Assembly: GCF_030930995.1 (NCBI RefSeq)
Contig: NZ_CP133217.1
Coordinates: 1,664,001-1,728,000, forward strand
Direction: 5' to 3'
DNA length: 64,000 nt
From: Thiothrix subterranea
GTDB lineage: Bacteria; Pseudomonadota; Gammaproteobacteria; Thiotrichales; Thiotrichaceae
Shown here: piece by piece, positions 51,143-60,669 of the stretch
Numbering within the stretch: position 1 is the stretch's first letter
How the letters are laid out: every line of letters begins with the position of its first letter
The notes under the pieces: generated by a model
The model's database searches: none
What the model was told of the DNA's origin: nothing
The model's input: the letters and a program-made list of their open reading frames with translations, nothing else
Made by a program: the position numbers and the translations under genes

Positions 51143-52806
51143 GTCAAACCTTGCTCGACATCCGCGACTTGCGCACTTACCTGAAGAGTGATGGGCGTAC
51201 CGTGAAAGCGGTCGATAATGTGAGTTTCAGCATCCCCAAGGGCGAAACCTTTTGTTTGGTCGGTGAATCGGGCAGCGGCAAGTCGATTACCGCGTTGTCG
51301 GTGATGCGCTTACTGCCGCAGGGTATTGCCTCGCACCCTAGCGGCGAAATCCTGTTTAACGGGCAGGATATTCTTACCCTGCCCGAAACGGCATTGCAGC
51401 ACATTCGCGGTTCGCAAATTGCGATGATTTTCCAAGAGCCGATGACCTCGCTTAACCCGGTATTTTCGGTGGGTGAACAGATTACCGAAGCCTTGCAATT
51501 GCACCACCCGTCGATGAGCGATGCGGATGCGGTGGAACGCGCGATGCTGGCGCTGGAACAGGTGCAAATCCCCAAAGCACGCGACCGTTTTCGCGACTTT
51601 CCGCACCAATTATCCGGCGGGCAACGCCAACGGGTGATGATTGCAATGGCGCTGGCGTGCGAACCGGAATTGCTGATTGCCGACGAACCGACCACCGCGC
51701 TGGATGTGACCGTGCAGGCTGAAATTTTGCGCCTGCTGCGCCAATTGCAAGACGATACCGGCATGAGCACGCTGTTCATCACCCACGATTTCGGGGTGGT
51801 CGCACAAATGGCGCAACAAGTCGGGGTGATGCAGCAAGGGCGTTTGGTGGAGGTTGGTAGTACGGCACAAGTGTTGCGTCAGCCGCAACACGCTTACACG
51901 CGGCAATTGCTCGCGGCAGTGCCGGAGAATTTGGCACGGCGGCGATCCAGTAGGTCGGATTTTAGTCCGACAATTTCCTTTATAAATCCTGTAGAAGATG
52001 TCGGACTGAAGTCCGACCTACTCCTCTCCATCCGCCACCTAAACGTCTGGTTCCCCATCAAAAAAGGCATTCTGCGCCGCACGGTTGACCATGTACGCGC
52101 CGTCGATGACGTGTCTCTCGATATTCCGCAAGGGCAAATCGTGGCATTGGTGGGTGAATCCGGTTGCGGCAAAACCACCTTGGGGCGGGCGGTATTGCAG
52201 TTAGAAAAACCGACTTCCGGCAGTATCCAGCTTCACGGGCAGGAATTGGTCGGCTTATCGGCGCGGGAATTACGCCCCTTGCGCCCGAAAATGCAGATTG
52301 CCTTCCAAGATCCGCAATCGTCGCTGAATCCGCGGTTGTTGATTGAAACCACCTTAACCGAACCGCTCAAAGCCCACGGCATCGGCGCAACCCATGAAGA
52401 ACGCATCGAACGTGCCGCGCAAATTCTGGCAGATATGCAGCTTCCGCGTGACACACTGTGGCGTTACCCGCACGAATTTTCCGGCGGGCAACGCCAGCGG
52501 ATTGGTTTGGCGCGTGCTTTGGTGTTGAACCCCGAATTCATCGTCTGTGATGAAATTACCAGCGCATTGGATGTATCGGTGCAGGCGGAAATCTTGCAAT
52601 TGCTGCTAAAAATCCGCGCCGAACACAATCTAACTTTGCTATTCATTACGCACAATATTGGCGTCGTGGAATACTTAAGCGATCAAACCGTGGTGATGTA
52701 CAAAGGCAAAATTGTGGAGCGGGGGACTACCGCTGCGGTATGCGGTAATCCTCAAGAAGCGTACACACAAAAGCTGTTGCAGGCTGTGCCACGCTTGCTC
52801 ACTTGA
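51139..52806 (+). CDS. yejF: peptide ABC transporter ATPase, tandem-domain YejF
   Basis: 555 residues with two ABC ATPase domains, as in YejF. Domain 1: Walker A GESGSGKSITAL, signature LSGGQRQRVMIAMA, Walker B LLIADEPTTALD. Domain 2: GESGCGKTTLGR, SGGQRQRIGLARAL, FIVCDEITSALD, where Ile replaces the usual Pro after Glu. A 24-residue stretch of the linker (about residues 271-294) is encoded by a palindromic repeat at 51950-52021, an in-frame insertion. The transporter would import peptides. Confidence 0.9.
   Translation: MSQTLLDIRDLRTYLKSDGRTVKAVDNVSFSIPKGETFCLVGESGSGKSITALSVMRLLPQGIASHPSGEILFNGQDILTLPETALQHIRGSQIAMIFQEPMTSLNPVFSVGEQITEALQLHHPSMSDADAVERAMLALEQVQIPKARDRFRDFPHQLSGGQRQRVMIAMALACEPELLIADEPTTALDVTVQAEILRLLRQLQDDTGMSTLFITHDFGVVAQMAQQVGVMQQGRLVEVGSTAQVLRQPQHAYTRQLLAAVPENLARRRSSRSDFSPTISFINPVEDVGLKSDLLLSIRHLNVWFPIKKGILRRTVDHVRAVDDVSLDIPQGQIVALVGESGCGKTTLGRAVLQLEKPTSGSIQLHGQELVGLSARELRPLRPKMQIAFQDPQSSLNPRLLIETTLTEPLKAHGIGATHEERIERAAQILADMQLPRDTLWRYPHEFSGGQRQRIGLARALVLNPEFIVCDEITSALDVSVQAEILQLLLKIRAEHNLTLLFITHNIGVVEYLSDQTVVMYKGKIVERGTTAAVCGNPQEAYTQKLLQAVPRLLT
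51950..52021. repeat. 72-bp palindromic repeat inserted in frame inside yejF
   Basis: Arms gtaggtcggattttagtccgac and gtcggactgaagtccgacctac flank a 30-base centre. The arm type (gtcggxctgaagxccgacctac) recurs at 42028-42049 outside genes. Length 72 is a multiple of three and no stop is created. Confidence 0.9.
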
Positions 52807-52812
52807 GGGGGA

Positions 52813-53031
52813 TCAATCCTTTTTCCAGAATTTCTCGCCGCAATCCTGACACCAGAATTTGTGCTGGCGAGTCAGCAGCTTTTCATACCAAGTGCGCCGT
52901 ACTGCCATTACGTAGGAACTTTTGCAACTGGGGCAACCGATGCGGCTGTGTTTCAACCAATCAAAATGGTGCTTTTGCGAAAACGGACGCGGTGGGGATG
53001 TAACCACCAACGCTTTGGATGTACTTAACAT
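52813..53031 (-). CDS. small zinc-ribbon protein
   Basis: 72 residues with two CxxC pairs (IGCPSCKSSYV and FWCQDCGEKFW) spaced by 27 residues, as in zinc ribbons, and a basic, tryptophan-rich region between them. I do not recognise a named family. It converges with yejF (six bases apart) and lies downstream of ftsX in the same direction, where many gammaproteobacteria have rpoH. The competing frame on the plus strand (52803-53003) has no such pattern. Confidence 0.7.
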   Translation of the reverse strand: MLSTSKALVVTSPPRPFSQKHHFDWLKHSRIGCPSCKSSYVMAVRRTWYEKLLTRQHKFWCQDCGEKFWKKD

Positions 53032-53143
53032 AACACAAGCCCTTTAACACTCAGAATAATATTCATACAGTGTTAAGGTAAGGTAAGTTTAGCCATAGAT
53101 GAAATCAATTATTTTGATAATAGATAAGTTTTAGGTATCCACA

Positions 53144-54133
53144 TTACTTAATCGCATCGTCGCTTTGCCACAAATAGCGTCCGACCGCTAACCATGAGCC
53201 AATAACGCCTAACACGCTGCTGGCAAGCAGAATTTTCAGGGTCATCACGACATCAATGCCGCTGAGGATAAACGTGCTGCCATACAAACTGGCAAGTTTA
53301 GTGACCGGCTCGACCAGAAATAACAGCGCGACGTGGACAATTACTAAGCTCAAGACGCCGCCAAACAATCCCAGCCAAACACCGTTATAAATGAAAGGGC
53401 GGCGGATATAAGCATTGGTTGCGCCGATCAATTGCGTAACGCGGATTTCTTCCTTGCGGTTCTCAATGTCGAGACGGATAGTGTTGCCGACCACCAACAG
53501 CACGGTTAGCCCCAGCAACACCGATACTACCAGCACGATGCGTTCGGCAATGCGCAAAATTCCGCGCAGGCGTTGCACCCATTCCACGTCAATTTGCACA
53601 TCGTCGACTTCGGGGTAAGCTTTGAGCTTTTTAGACAAACCCGCCACATCCATTTCCAAATCGCCGAGCAGACTGAGGCGTGGCGTCAGAATCAACACAT
53701 GCGGCAGGGGGTTTTCGTCCAGCGTTTCCAAGGTTTGCGCAAAGCCGGTGATTTTGCGGAAATCGGCCAGCGCTTCTTCGCGTGTCACCACGCGCACATT
53801 GTCGATTTCTGGCAATTCAGACAGCAATTCCGCGCGGTCTTTGGCTTGCTGCTCGACAACGGCGGGTTTGAGGAACAGTGTAATCGTGGGGACTTCGCGC
53901 TTATCCGCCGTCAAAGTTTGCATATTTTTCAGCAGTAAATGCAAACTGGTGGGCAAGGATAGCGCAATCGCAATCGCCGCCAGCGTGATCCAGGTCGATA
54001 CCGGGTTGAACCACAAGCGTTCCATGCTGAAATGGATGGCGCTGGATTGCTGATTCCACCAAGCGCTCAACGGGTTAGCGCTGGAAGCGGCATTGCGTTT
54101 CGGGGGCGTTTTCTTATTGCTGGGGTTCGCCAT
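53144..54133 (-). CDS. ftsX: cell division ABC transporter permease FtsX
   Basis: 329 residues, FtsX-type permease that with FtsE couples septal peptidoglycan hydrolase activation to the divisome. One N-terminal membrane segment (about residues 45-65), a periplasmic domain (residues 75-195), then three membrane segments in the C-terminal half, with the conserved GATNAYIRRPFIYNG part. Overlaps the ftsE gene by one base (TAATG type). The N-terminal cytoplasmic tail is rich in basic and polar residues. Confidence 0.93.
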   Translation of the reverse strand: MANPSNKKTPPKRNAASSANPLSAWWNQQSSAIHFSMERLWFNPVSTWITLAAIAIALSLPTSLHLLLKNMQTLTADKREVPTITLFLKPAVVEQQAKDRAELLSELPEIDNVRVVTREEALADFRKITGFAQTLETLDENPLPHVLILTPRLSLLGDLEMDVAGLSKKLKAYPEVDDVQIDVEWVQRLRGILRIAERIVLVVSVLLGLTVLLVVGNTIRLDIENRKEEIRVTQLIGATNAYIRRPFIYNGVWLGLFGGVLSLVIVHVALLFLVEPVTKLASLYGSTFILSGIDVVMTLKILLASSVLGVIGSWLAVGRYLWQSDDAIK

Positions 54134-54777
54134 TAGTCCACCTTTTGTAAAACGATGGTGCGTTTTTTCATGCGTTCCACCAGTGCATGGTCGTGGCTGG
54201 CAATCATCACCGTGGCACCGAGTTCATTGAATTGCGCAAAGGTAAACATAATGTCTTGCGCGAGTTCCGGGTCGAGGTTGCCGGTGGGTTCGTCCGCCAG
54301 AATGATGGTAGGTTTATTGACCATGGCGCGGGCAATGCCGACCCGCTGTTTTTCCCCGGCGGAAAGCATCAGTGGAAAGGTGGTGTCGCGCCCGGTTAGC
54401 CCGACTTTATCCAACGCGGCTTGCACGCGGCGGCGAGTTTCGCTTTGTCCCATGCCAGCAATGCGCAAGGGCAGGGCGATATTGTCGAACACGGTGCGGT
54501 CGTACAATAAGTGCGGGTCTTGGAAAATGAACCCAATGCGGCGGCGGTAGTTGGGGATTTGGCTACGCCCCAATTTGCTCAAGGAACGCCCACCAATCAG
54601 CACTTCGCCTTTGCTGGGGCGCTCTAGCATGGCGACCAGTTTCAATAAGGTACTTTTTCCTGCACCGGAATGCCCGGTGATGAACACCATTTCACCGGCT
54701 TCCAGCGTCAGGTTGATATTGTAAAGGGCAAGCTGCCCCGTGGGGTATTTTTTACTAACCTGTTTGAATTCAATCAT
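54133..54777 (-). CDS. ftsE: cell division ATPase FtsE
   Basis: 214 residues, ABC ATPase partner of FtsX. Walker [13 protein letters not shown], signature LSAGEKQRVGIARAM, Walker B TIILADEPTGNLDP, and H-loop MIASHDHALV are present. Length is standard for FtsE. It follows ftsY by five bases, the classical ftsYEX order. Confidence 0.95.
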   Translation of the reverse strand: MIEFKQVSKKYPTGQLALYNINLTLEAGEMVFITGHSGAGKSTLLKLVAMLERPSKGEVLIGGRSLSKLGRSQIPNYRRRIGFIFQDPHLLYDRTVFDNIALPLRIAGMGQSETRRRVQAALDKVGLTGRDTTFPLMLSAGEKQRVGIARAMVNKPTIILADEPTGNLDPELAQDIMFTFAQFNELGATVMIASHDHALVERMKKRTIVLQKVD

Positions 54778-54782
54778 GTGGC

Positions 54783-55784
54783 TCAGTCGTTTCCGGCGAG
54801 CAGGGCGCTGGTGAATTCATACGCATCAAATTCTTGCAAGTCGTCGATGCTTTCACCCACGCCAATAAAGCGTACCGGAATGTTAAGTTGTTGGGCAATC
54901 GCGAACAGAATCCCGCCTTTGGCTGTTCCGTCCAGTTTAGTGACGGTGATTCCCGTCAGCCCCAATGCTTCGTTGAATTGTTTGGCTTGTACCAAAGCAT
55001 TTTGACCAATGCTGGCATCCACAATCAGCATGATTTCATGCGGTGCAGTGCCGTCGAATTTCTGAATAACCCGTTTGACCTTTTTCAGCTCATCCATCAA
55101 ATTGGTTTGAGTGTGCAAGCGTCCGGCAGTATCCGCCAGCAATACGTCGATTTTACGCGCTTTGGCGGCTTGAAACGCATCGAAAATCACCGAGGCGGAA
55201 TCCGCGCCACTGCCTTGCGCAATCACCGGAATATTATTGCGTTCGCCCCAAATGGTGAGCTGTTCGACGGCGGCAGCGCGGAAGGTGTCACCCGCTGCTA
55301 ACATTACTGATTTGCCGTCTTGCTGGAATTTTTTCGCCAGTTTGCCAATCGTGGTGGTTTTACCCGCGCCATTGATGCCGACCATCAGCAGCACAAACGG
55401 CTGGTGTGAGCCGTCGATTTCCAAGGGTTGTGCGGCAGGGCGCAGAATGCGGTGCATTTTATTGTAAAGCGCTTGCATCAGCGCATCCATATCCGCGAGT
55501 TCCGCGCGTTTCACGCGGCTGGTGAGGTCGCTCATGATCTCGCGGGTGGCTTCCATGCCAACGTCGGCGGTAAGTAAGCGCGTTTCCAGCTCCTCCAGCA
55601 CATCGTCGTCGATTTGCTTTTTGCCCACCACCAGCGTTTCCATGCCCTCGGTAAGGGCATGGCTGGTTTTTGATAGACCGCGTTTTAACCGCGCAAATAA
55701 ACCTTCCGCCGGGGCAGGGGCTTGCGGAACTACCGTAGTGGCATCAGGTAATTCCGGCTTTTTTTTCTTTCCGAATCCAAACAT
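54783..55784 (-). CDS. ftsY: signal recognition particle receptor FtsY
   Basis: 333 residues from ATG 55784 (MFGFGKKKKP). SRP receptor GTPase that targets membrane proteins to the Sec translocon. The acidic A domain is short here (residues 1-35), followed by the N domain and the G domain with GINGAGKTTTIGKLA, AGDTFRAAAVEQL, DTAGRLHTQTNLMDEL and TKLDGTAKGG. The longer frame to 55844 would overlap the divergent peptidase gene; the later start fits FtsY N termini. Confidence 0.94.
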   Translation of the reverse strand: MFGFGKKKKPELPDATTVVPQAPAPAEGLFARLKRGLSKTSHALTEGMETLVVGKKQIDDDVLEELETRLLTADVGMEATREIMSDLTSRVKRAELADMDALMQALYNKMHRILRPAAQPLEIDGSHQPFVLLMVGINGAGKTTTIGKLAKKFQQDGKSVMLAAGDTFRAAAVEQLTIWGERNNIPVIAQGSGADSASVIFDAFQAAKARKIDVLLADTAGRLHTQTNLMDELKKVKRVIQKFDGTAPHEIMLIVDASIGQNALVQAKQFNEALGLTGITVTKLDGTAKGGILFAIAQQLNIPVRFIGVGESIDDLQEFDAYEFTSALLAGND

Positions 55785-55825
55785 CGTACAATGACCGTCC
55801 AGCTTTATTATCGTCAGGTGCGAGA

Positions 55826-57250
55826 ATGCGAAGAATACTACCATTTGCCAGACAAAACCGTAATATCAAAACAATTCTAGCGGTTTCCCTCATATTTTCA
55901 GGTTTTTTTACAGCCCCTGCGCACGCTATCGAACGTGTAAAAGTCGAAGTACCCGTCCACGAATACAAGCTGGATAACGGTTTGAAGGTGCTGGTGAAAC
56001 AGGATAAGCGTGCGCCGATTGCCGTAGTGCAATTGTGGTACAAAGTGGGTTCCAGCTACGAACACAACGGCTCGACCGGCTTATCGCACGTGGTCGAACA
56101 CATGATGTTTAAGGGGACGCAAAAATACCCAACAGGCGAATTTAACCGCATCATTGCGGAAAATGGCGCGGAAGATAATGCGTTCACCGGGCAAGATTAC
56201 ACAGCTTACTACCAAGTGATTGCTGCTGATCGGCTGGAAGTCGCGTTTGAATTGGAATCGGATCGGGTGCGTAATCTCACTTTGCCGCCCGCCGAATTCA
56301 AAAAAGAAATCGAAGTGGTCAAAGAAGAGCGCCGCTGGCGTACCGAAGACAAGCCTACGTCCTTGACCCGCGAACAATTCGAGGCGGTGGCTTTTCTCAA
56401 CAGCCCGTACAAAAATCCGGTCATCGGCTGGATGGCGGATTTGGATGCCATGCAAGTCGAAGACCTGCGGGCATGGTATGAACGCTGGTACGCGCCTAAT
56501 AATGCCACGCTGGTCGTCGTCGGTGATGTTGAGCCAGAAAAAGTGCTGGAACTCGCGAAAAAATATTACGGCCCACTGAAATCGACTGAGAATATTCCCC
56601 CGCCCAAACCGCAAACCGAAGTTGAGCAAAAAGGCGTGCGCACGATCAAAGTCAAAGCACCCGCCGAATTGCCGTACATTCTCATGGGTTACAAAGTCCC
56701 CGGCATGATCAATGCCAAGGAAAAATGGGAGCCGTATGCGTTGGAAATGTTAGCCAGCATTTTGGATGGCGGTAACAGTTCACGCTTATCCAAAGAGCTG
56801 ATTCGTGGCAAAGAAATCGCCTCCAGCGCCAGTGCTTGGTACAGCGGGTTTGGGCGTTTGCCGGATTTATTCAGCTTAAGTGGAATGCCGACCAAGGGCG
56901 AAAAACTCGAAACGGTGAAAGCCGCCTTGCTGGAGCAGGTGGAAAAACTCCGCAATGAGCCGGTGACTGCCGATGAATTGGCACGGGTCAAAGCGCAAGT
57001 GATTGCCAGCGAAATCTACGAGCGCGATTCCCAGCAAAATCAGGCGAATGTATTGGGTTCTTTGGAAACTGTGGGTTTGGGTTATAAGTTGGCGGATGAA
57101 TACGTGGACAACATTCTGGCGATTACCCCAGAGCAAATTCAAACGGTGGCGAAAAAATACCTGATCGAAGATTCGCTGACGATTGCGGAACTCGATCCGC
57201 AGCCCATCGACCCGAATAAGCCGAAAAACACGCGCAGCTTTGTGAGATAA
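55826..57250 (+). CDS. M16-family zinc metallopeptidase, active subunit
   Basis: 474 residues with a signal-peptide-like N terminus (KTILAVSLIFSGFFTAPAHA). The inverted zinc motif HxxEH reads SHVVEHMMFKGTQK near residue 90, with the third ligand Glu about 75 residues on (EIEVVKEERRW). It is a periplasmic pitrilysin-like protease. Its catalytically dead-looking partner follows after three bases; such pairs form heterodimers. Divergent from ftsY with a 41-base gap, a layout seen in other gammaproteobacteria. Confidence 0.9.
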   Translation: MRRILPFARQNRNIKTILAVSLIFSGFFTAPAHAIERVKVEVPVHEYKLDNGLKVLVKQDKRAPIAVVQLWYKVGSSYEHNGSTGLSHVVEHMMFKGTQKYPTGEFNRIIAENGAEDNAFTGQDYTAYYQVIAADRLEVAFELESDRVRNLTLPPAEFKKEIEVVKEERRWRTEDKPTSLTREQFEAVAFLNSPYKNPVIGWMADLDAMQVEDLRAWYERWYAPNNATLVVVGDVEPEKVLELAKKYYGPLKSTENIPPPKPQTEVEQKGVRTIKVKAPAELPYILMGYKVPGMINAKEKWEPYALEMLASILDGGNSSRLSKELIRGKEIASSASAWYSGFGRLPDLFSLSGMPTKGEKLETVKAALLEQVEKLRNEPVTADELARVKAQVIASEIYERDSQQNQANVLGSLETVGLGYKLADEYVDNILAITPEQIQTVAKKYLIEDSLTIAELDPQPIDPNKPKNTRSFVR

Positions 57251-57253
57251 CTG

Positions 57254-58567
57254 ATGTTAAAAACCATTATTGTAGCGCCGTTGGTGCTGTTATTTGCCCT
57301 GTTTACCGCGCAGGTATCCGCCGCCCCGAAAATTGAGCATTGGACAACCGCGAATGGCTTGCGGGTGTATTACGTCCCCGCGCCGGAATTGCCGATGTTG
57401 GACATGCGTCTGATTTTTGCCGCCGGTAGCGCCCGCGATGGCGATAAACCGGGCTTGGCAATGCTGACCAATAGCATGTTGGATAAAGGCGCGGCAGGTT
57501 TAAGTGAAGACCAACTCGCCGAGCAGTTTGAAGCCATTGGTGCGGTGTTTTCTTCCAGTACCTCCAACGACATGGGTTGGGCAGGCTTGCGCACCATTAC
57601 CTTGGAAAAAGAGCAGCAAGCGGCGCTGGAGCTGTGGTTGAAAGTGGTGTCGAAACCCGATTTCCCGCAAAAGGATTTCGAGCGGGTGCAAAAGCTGATG
57701 CTGGTGGGGTTGCAAGCGGAAAAACAAAATCCTGCCAGTTTGGCAAGCAAAGCGTTTTACCAAGCCTTGTACGGCGATCACCCGTATGGACAGCCTGAAA
57801 ATGGTACGGAAGCCAGCGTGCAAGCCTTGAAAGTCGAGGATTTAAAAGCGTTTTACCAACAGCATTACGTGGCGAAAAACGGTTTGCTGGCGATTGTCGG
57901 CGCGGTAGACCGTGCGCAAGCCGAAGCGTTAGCGGAAAAGGTGTCGGGGGCGTTGCCGATGGGTGAAGCCGCTGCTGCGTTGCCTGAAGTCAAACCGTTG
58001 ACTGAAGCGAAAACGGTGAAGATTCCTTACCCTTCCGCACAGGCGCACATTTTGGTGGGGCAGGTGGGTAATAAGCGTGGTGATGAGGACTTTTTCACCC
58101 TGTACATGGGCAATCAGGTGTTGGGGGGCAGCGGTTTCACCTCGCGTTTGATGAAGGAAATCCGCAATGATCGGGGCTTGAGTTACAGCGTATACAGCTA
58201 TTTTGCGCCTTCAGCACAGCTTGGGGTGTTCCAAGTGGGTTTGCAAACCAAGTTGGAGCAAACCGACGAGGCATTGAAAGTGGTGCGCGATGTGTTGGGT
58301 AAATTCCAGCAAGACGGCCCGACGGCTGAAGAACTGGAAGCGTCCAAAAAAGACGTGAGTGGCGGTTTCCCGTTGCGTACCGCCAATAATAGCCAGATTG
58401 TCGAATACATCGGCATGATCGGTTTTTACCAATTGCCGCTGGATTATTTGGATACGTTTACCGCTAAGGTGAATGCGTTGACGCGCGAACAAATTACCGA
58501 AGCGTTTTCACGCCGTGTCCAGCCCGATAAAATGGTGACGGTGATTGTGGGCGGTGATGAAAAATAA
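57254..58567 (+). CDS. M16-family peptidase-like protein, non-catalytic partner
   Basis: 437 residues with a signal peptide (FALFTAQVSAAP). Same fold as the previous gene, but the HxxEH motif is absent: the corresponding region reads LAMLTNSMLDKGAAGL. The conserved R and Y of the C-terminal half (NDRGLSYSVYSYF) are present, as in the substrate-closing subunits of M16 heterodimers. It probably helps the upstream protease bind peptides. Confidence 0.9.
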   Translation: MLKTIIVAPLVLLFALFTAQVSAAPKIEHWTTANGLRVYYVPAPELPMLDMRLIFAAGSARDGDKPGLAMLTNSMLDKGAAGLSEDQLAEQFEAIGAVFSSSTSNDMGWAGLRTITLEKEQQAALELWLKVVSKPDFPQKDFERVQKLMLVGLQAEKQNPASLASKAFYQALYGDHPYGQPENGTEASVQALKVEDLKAFYQQHYVAKNGLLAIVGAVDRAQAEALAEKVSGALPMGEAAAALPEVKPLTEAKTVKIPYPSAQAHILVGQVGNKRGDEDFFTLYMGNQVLGGSGFTSRLMKEIRNDRGLSYSVYSYFAPSAQLGVFQVGLQTKLEQTDEALKVVRDVLGKFQQDGPTAEELEASKKDVSGGFPLRTANNSQIVEYIGMIGFYQLPLDYLDTFTAKVNALTREQITEAFSRRVQPDKMVTVIVGGDEK

Positions 58568-59105
58568 TCTGTTGCGCATTATTGGGGGCGAATGGCGCAG
58601 CCGCCAGTTGCGCTTTGCTGATGTTCCCGGTTTACGCCCAACCCCGGATCGGGTGCGCGAAACCTTGTTCAATTGGCTGCAACTGCAAATACCGGGGGCG
58701 CGTTGCCTCGACTTGTTTGCAGGCAGTGGTGCCTTGGGTTTGGAGGCTTTGTCACGCGGGGCGAGTGAGGTGGTGATGGTGGAAAAACACCCCGCTGCTG
58801 CCAAAGCCTTGCGTGACAATATTGCGTTGTTGGGGGCGCAACACGCGCAGTTGGTGCACGATGATGCCTTGCGGTTTCTGCAACGGGAAACGGAAGGGTA
58901 TGAGGTGATTTTCCTTGACCCGCCGTTTCGCAAAAATTTGTTGGAACCCGTGCTGGATACCTTGTTGGCGAAATCCCTGTTGAAACCGGGGGGCATGATC
59001 TATCTGGAACACGAGTCTGATGCCAGGATTGACTTCAGCCGTTTCAACTTAAACATCCATCGCGAAACCCAAGCGGGGCAGGTAAAAAGTTTCTTGCTAA
59101 TTTGA
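58557..59105 (+). CDS. rsmD: 16S rRNA guanine-966 N2-methyltransferase RsmD
   Basis: 182 residues from ATG 58557, overlapping the preceding gene by eleven bases. N terminus LRIIGGEWRSRQLRFADVPGLRPTPDRVRETLFNWL is diagnostic of RsmD (in separate conserved blocks). Motif I LDLFAGSGALGLEALSRG and the catalytic FLDPPFRKN are present. It methylates G966 of 16S rRNA in the 30S subunit. Located across from ftsY, as in Escherichia coli. Confidence 0.95.
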   Translation: MKNNLLRIIGGEWRSRQLRFADVPGLRPTPDRVRETLFNWLQLQIPGARCLDLFAGSGALGLEALSRGASEVVMVEKHPAAAKALRDNIALLGAQHAQLVHDDALRFLQRETEGYEVIFLDPPFRKNLLEPVLDTLLAKSLLKPGGMIYLEHESDARIDFSRFNLNIHRETQAGQVKSFLLI

Positions 59106-59255
59106 TCGTATTTGTTCAGCAAAGATTCAGGTTCTGACCTAGACTTTTTATTGTTAAGTGAGGGAGATGTCGTAAGTCAATTAGGGGAAGTATTAGGTTT
59201 TCCCCCTTGCCTTACAGGTATCAAGGTTGTGTGGTGTTGAGTGGAGGATGTCCAG

Positions 59256-59798
59256 ATGTCTGGTGTCATAATGCAAGGATTTGCAATTCTGTTGGTGTGT
59301 GCTTCGGTTGGTTGTAGTGCGGTGTCTGAATCTTCTCAAGCCGAATCGACGAAAGCGGTCAGTGTGGCGCAAATTCCGGTGGTACAGCAGCAGCCAGCGG
59401 TGAGTTTGCTGGATAAAGTCGTGTGGAATGCGCAAAAGCAGCAAGGCAAAATGTACCGCTGGGGTGGCACTAGCCCGGTGACGGGTTTTGATTGCAGCGG
59501 CTTGACGCAATACGCTTTCAAAAACGGTGCTCGCGTGGCTATTCCGCGTACTGCTGCTCAGCAATATGCTGCCGCTGTCAAAGTATCCCAAGCGCAAAGT
59601 CAGAAAGGCGACTTGGTATTCTTTAGTACCAGTGGCAAGCACGTGAGCCACGTGGGGATTTATTTGGGCAATGATAAATTTGTCCACGCGCCACGGAAAG
59701 GCAGGGCGATTGCTACCGATGAACTCAAAGGTTATTGGTCGCAGCGTTTGATTGGGTTTGGGCGCATTCCCGGCGCATGTAAACCCAGTTATTCCTAA
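59256..59798 (+). CDS. NlpC/P60-family lipoprotein, C40 peptidase
   Basis: 180 residues from ATG 59256, with GGAGG eight bases upstream; a GTG 15 bases earlier opens the same frame. Lipobox ASVGC near residue 22 suggests outer- or inner-membrane lipid anchoring. Catalytic residues are seen: Cys in TGFDCSGLTQYAF, His in HVSHVGIYLG, and a further His in KFVHAPRKG. It cleaves peptide cross-bridges of peptidoglycan, like Spr/MepS. Stand-alone gene. Confidence 0.92.
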   Translation: MSGVIMQGFAILLVCASVGCSAVSESSQAESTKAVSVAQIPVVQQQPAVSLLDKVVWNAQKQQGKMYRWGGTSPVTGFDCSGLTQYAFKNGARVAIPRTAAQQYAAAVKVSQAQSQKGDLVFFSTSGKHVSHVGIYLGNDKFVHAPRKGRAIATDELKGYWSQRLIGFGRIPGACKPSYS

Positions 59799-59913
59799 GC
59801 TTGCGAAACGTCAAAAACCTACCACTGGTTATGCTTGCTTGGAAGCATTGGTTTGAGCTGGCTTGAATGTTGCATAATGTGCATTTTAACCACTAGCAAT
59901 CATGGAGATAATA

Positions 59914-60609
59914 ATGGGTAGGGTACATTTCATTGGCGGCGAAAAAGGCGGCGTTGGCAAATCGTTGACCGCACGTCTGTTGGCACAATATTTCATCGAC
60001 AACGCCACGCCGTTTACAGGTTTCGATTCGGATCAATCACACGGCACATTTTCTCGCTTTTACAAGGACTTCTCTTCACCGCTGCGGGTGGATGATTACG
60101 AAAGTCTGGATAATATTATCACCATCGCCGAAACCTTGCCGGAACATGACCTCATTATCGACCTTGCGGCGCAAACCTCGGCACGCTTGGGGCAGTGGAT
60201 GGCGGAAAGTGACGTACTCGGCATTTTCACCGAAATGGGGCATAAGGTATTTATCTGGCATGTGATGGATGATGGCGCAGATGCCATGAGCTTGCTGGAC
60301 AAAACGTTGGATAGCTACCCACAGCAAGACGTTCAGTTCATTGTGGTGCAAAACATGGGGCGTGGTGAAAACTTCGAGGCATTCGAGCGCTCGCCAATTT
60401 TCCAGAAAGCGCAACAACGCAATGCGTATTGCATGACACTGGGCAAATTGCACGCCAAATTGGTGCAGAAAGTGGATTTCAACGACCTCAGTTTTTGGGC
60501 AGCAGCGAATAACCGTGACCTAATGAACACGCCGGAACGCCAGCGGCTGCGGGTATGGTTAGACAATGCCTACACGCAATTCGACCACTTCCTCAAACAC
60601 GACGATTAA
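59914..60609 (+). CDS. orphan ParA/CobQ-like P-loop ATPase
   Basis: 231 residues from ATG 59914, after GGAGAT. The deviant Walker A GGEKGGVGKSLTARLLAQ has the signature Lys of ParA/MinD. The Walker B region LIIDLAAQTS lacks the usual DxPPG ending (Ala-Gln in place of Pro-Pro). No ParB, no origin and no parS-like repeat are visible next to it. It resembles single ParA-like ATPases found on mobilisable elements. A role in positioning some complex is possible but not shown. Confidence 0.72.
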   Translation: MGRVHFIGGEKGGVGKSLTARLLAQYFIDNATPFTGFDSDQSHGTFSRFYKDFSSPLRVDDYESLDNIITIAETLPEHDLIIDLAAQTSARLGQWMAESDVLGIFTEMGHKVFIWHVMDDGADAMSLLDKTLDSYPQQDVQFIVVQNMGRGENFEAFERSPIFQKAQQRNAYCMTLGKLHAKLVQKVDFNDLSFWAAANNRDLMNTPERQRLRVWLDNAYTQFDHFLKHDD

Positions 60610-60669
60610 GCCCAACGTCCGATAAACAGCTTCCTGCGAATGGCGGCATTGTATGAGAAATTTCAGCAC

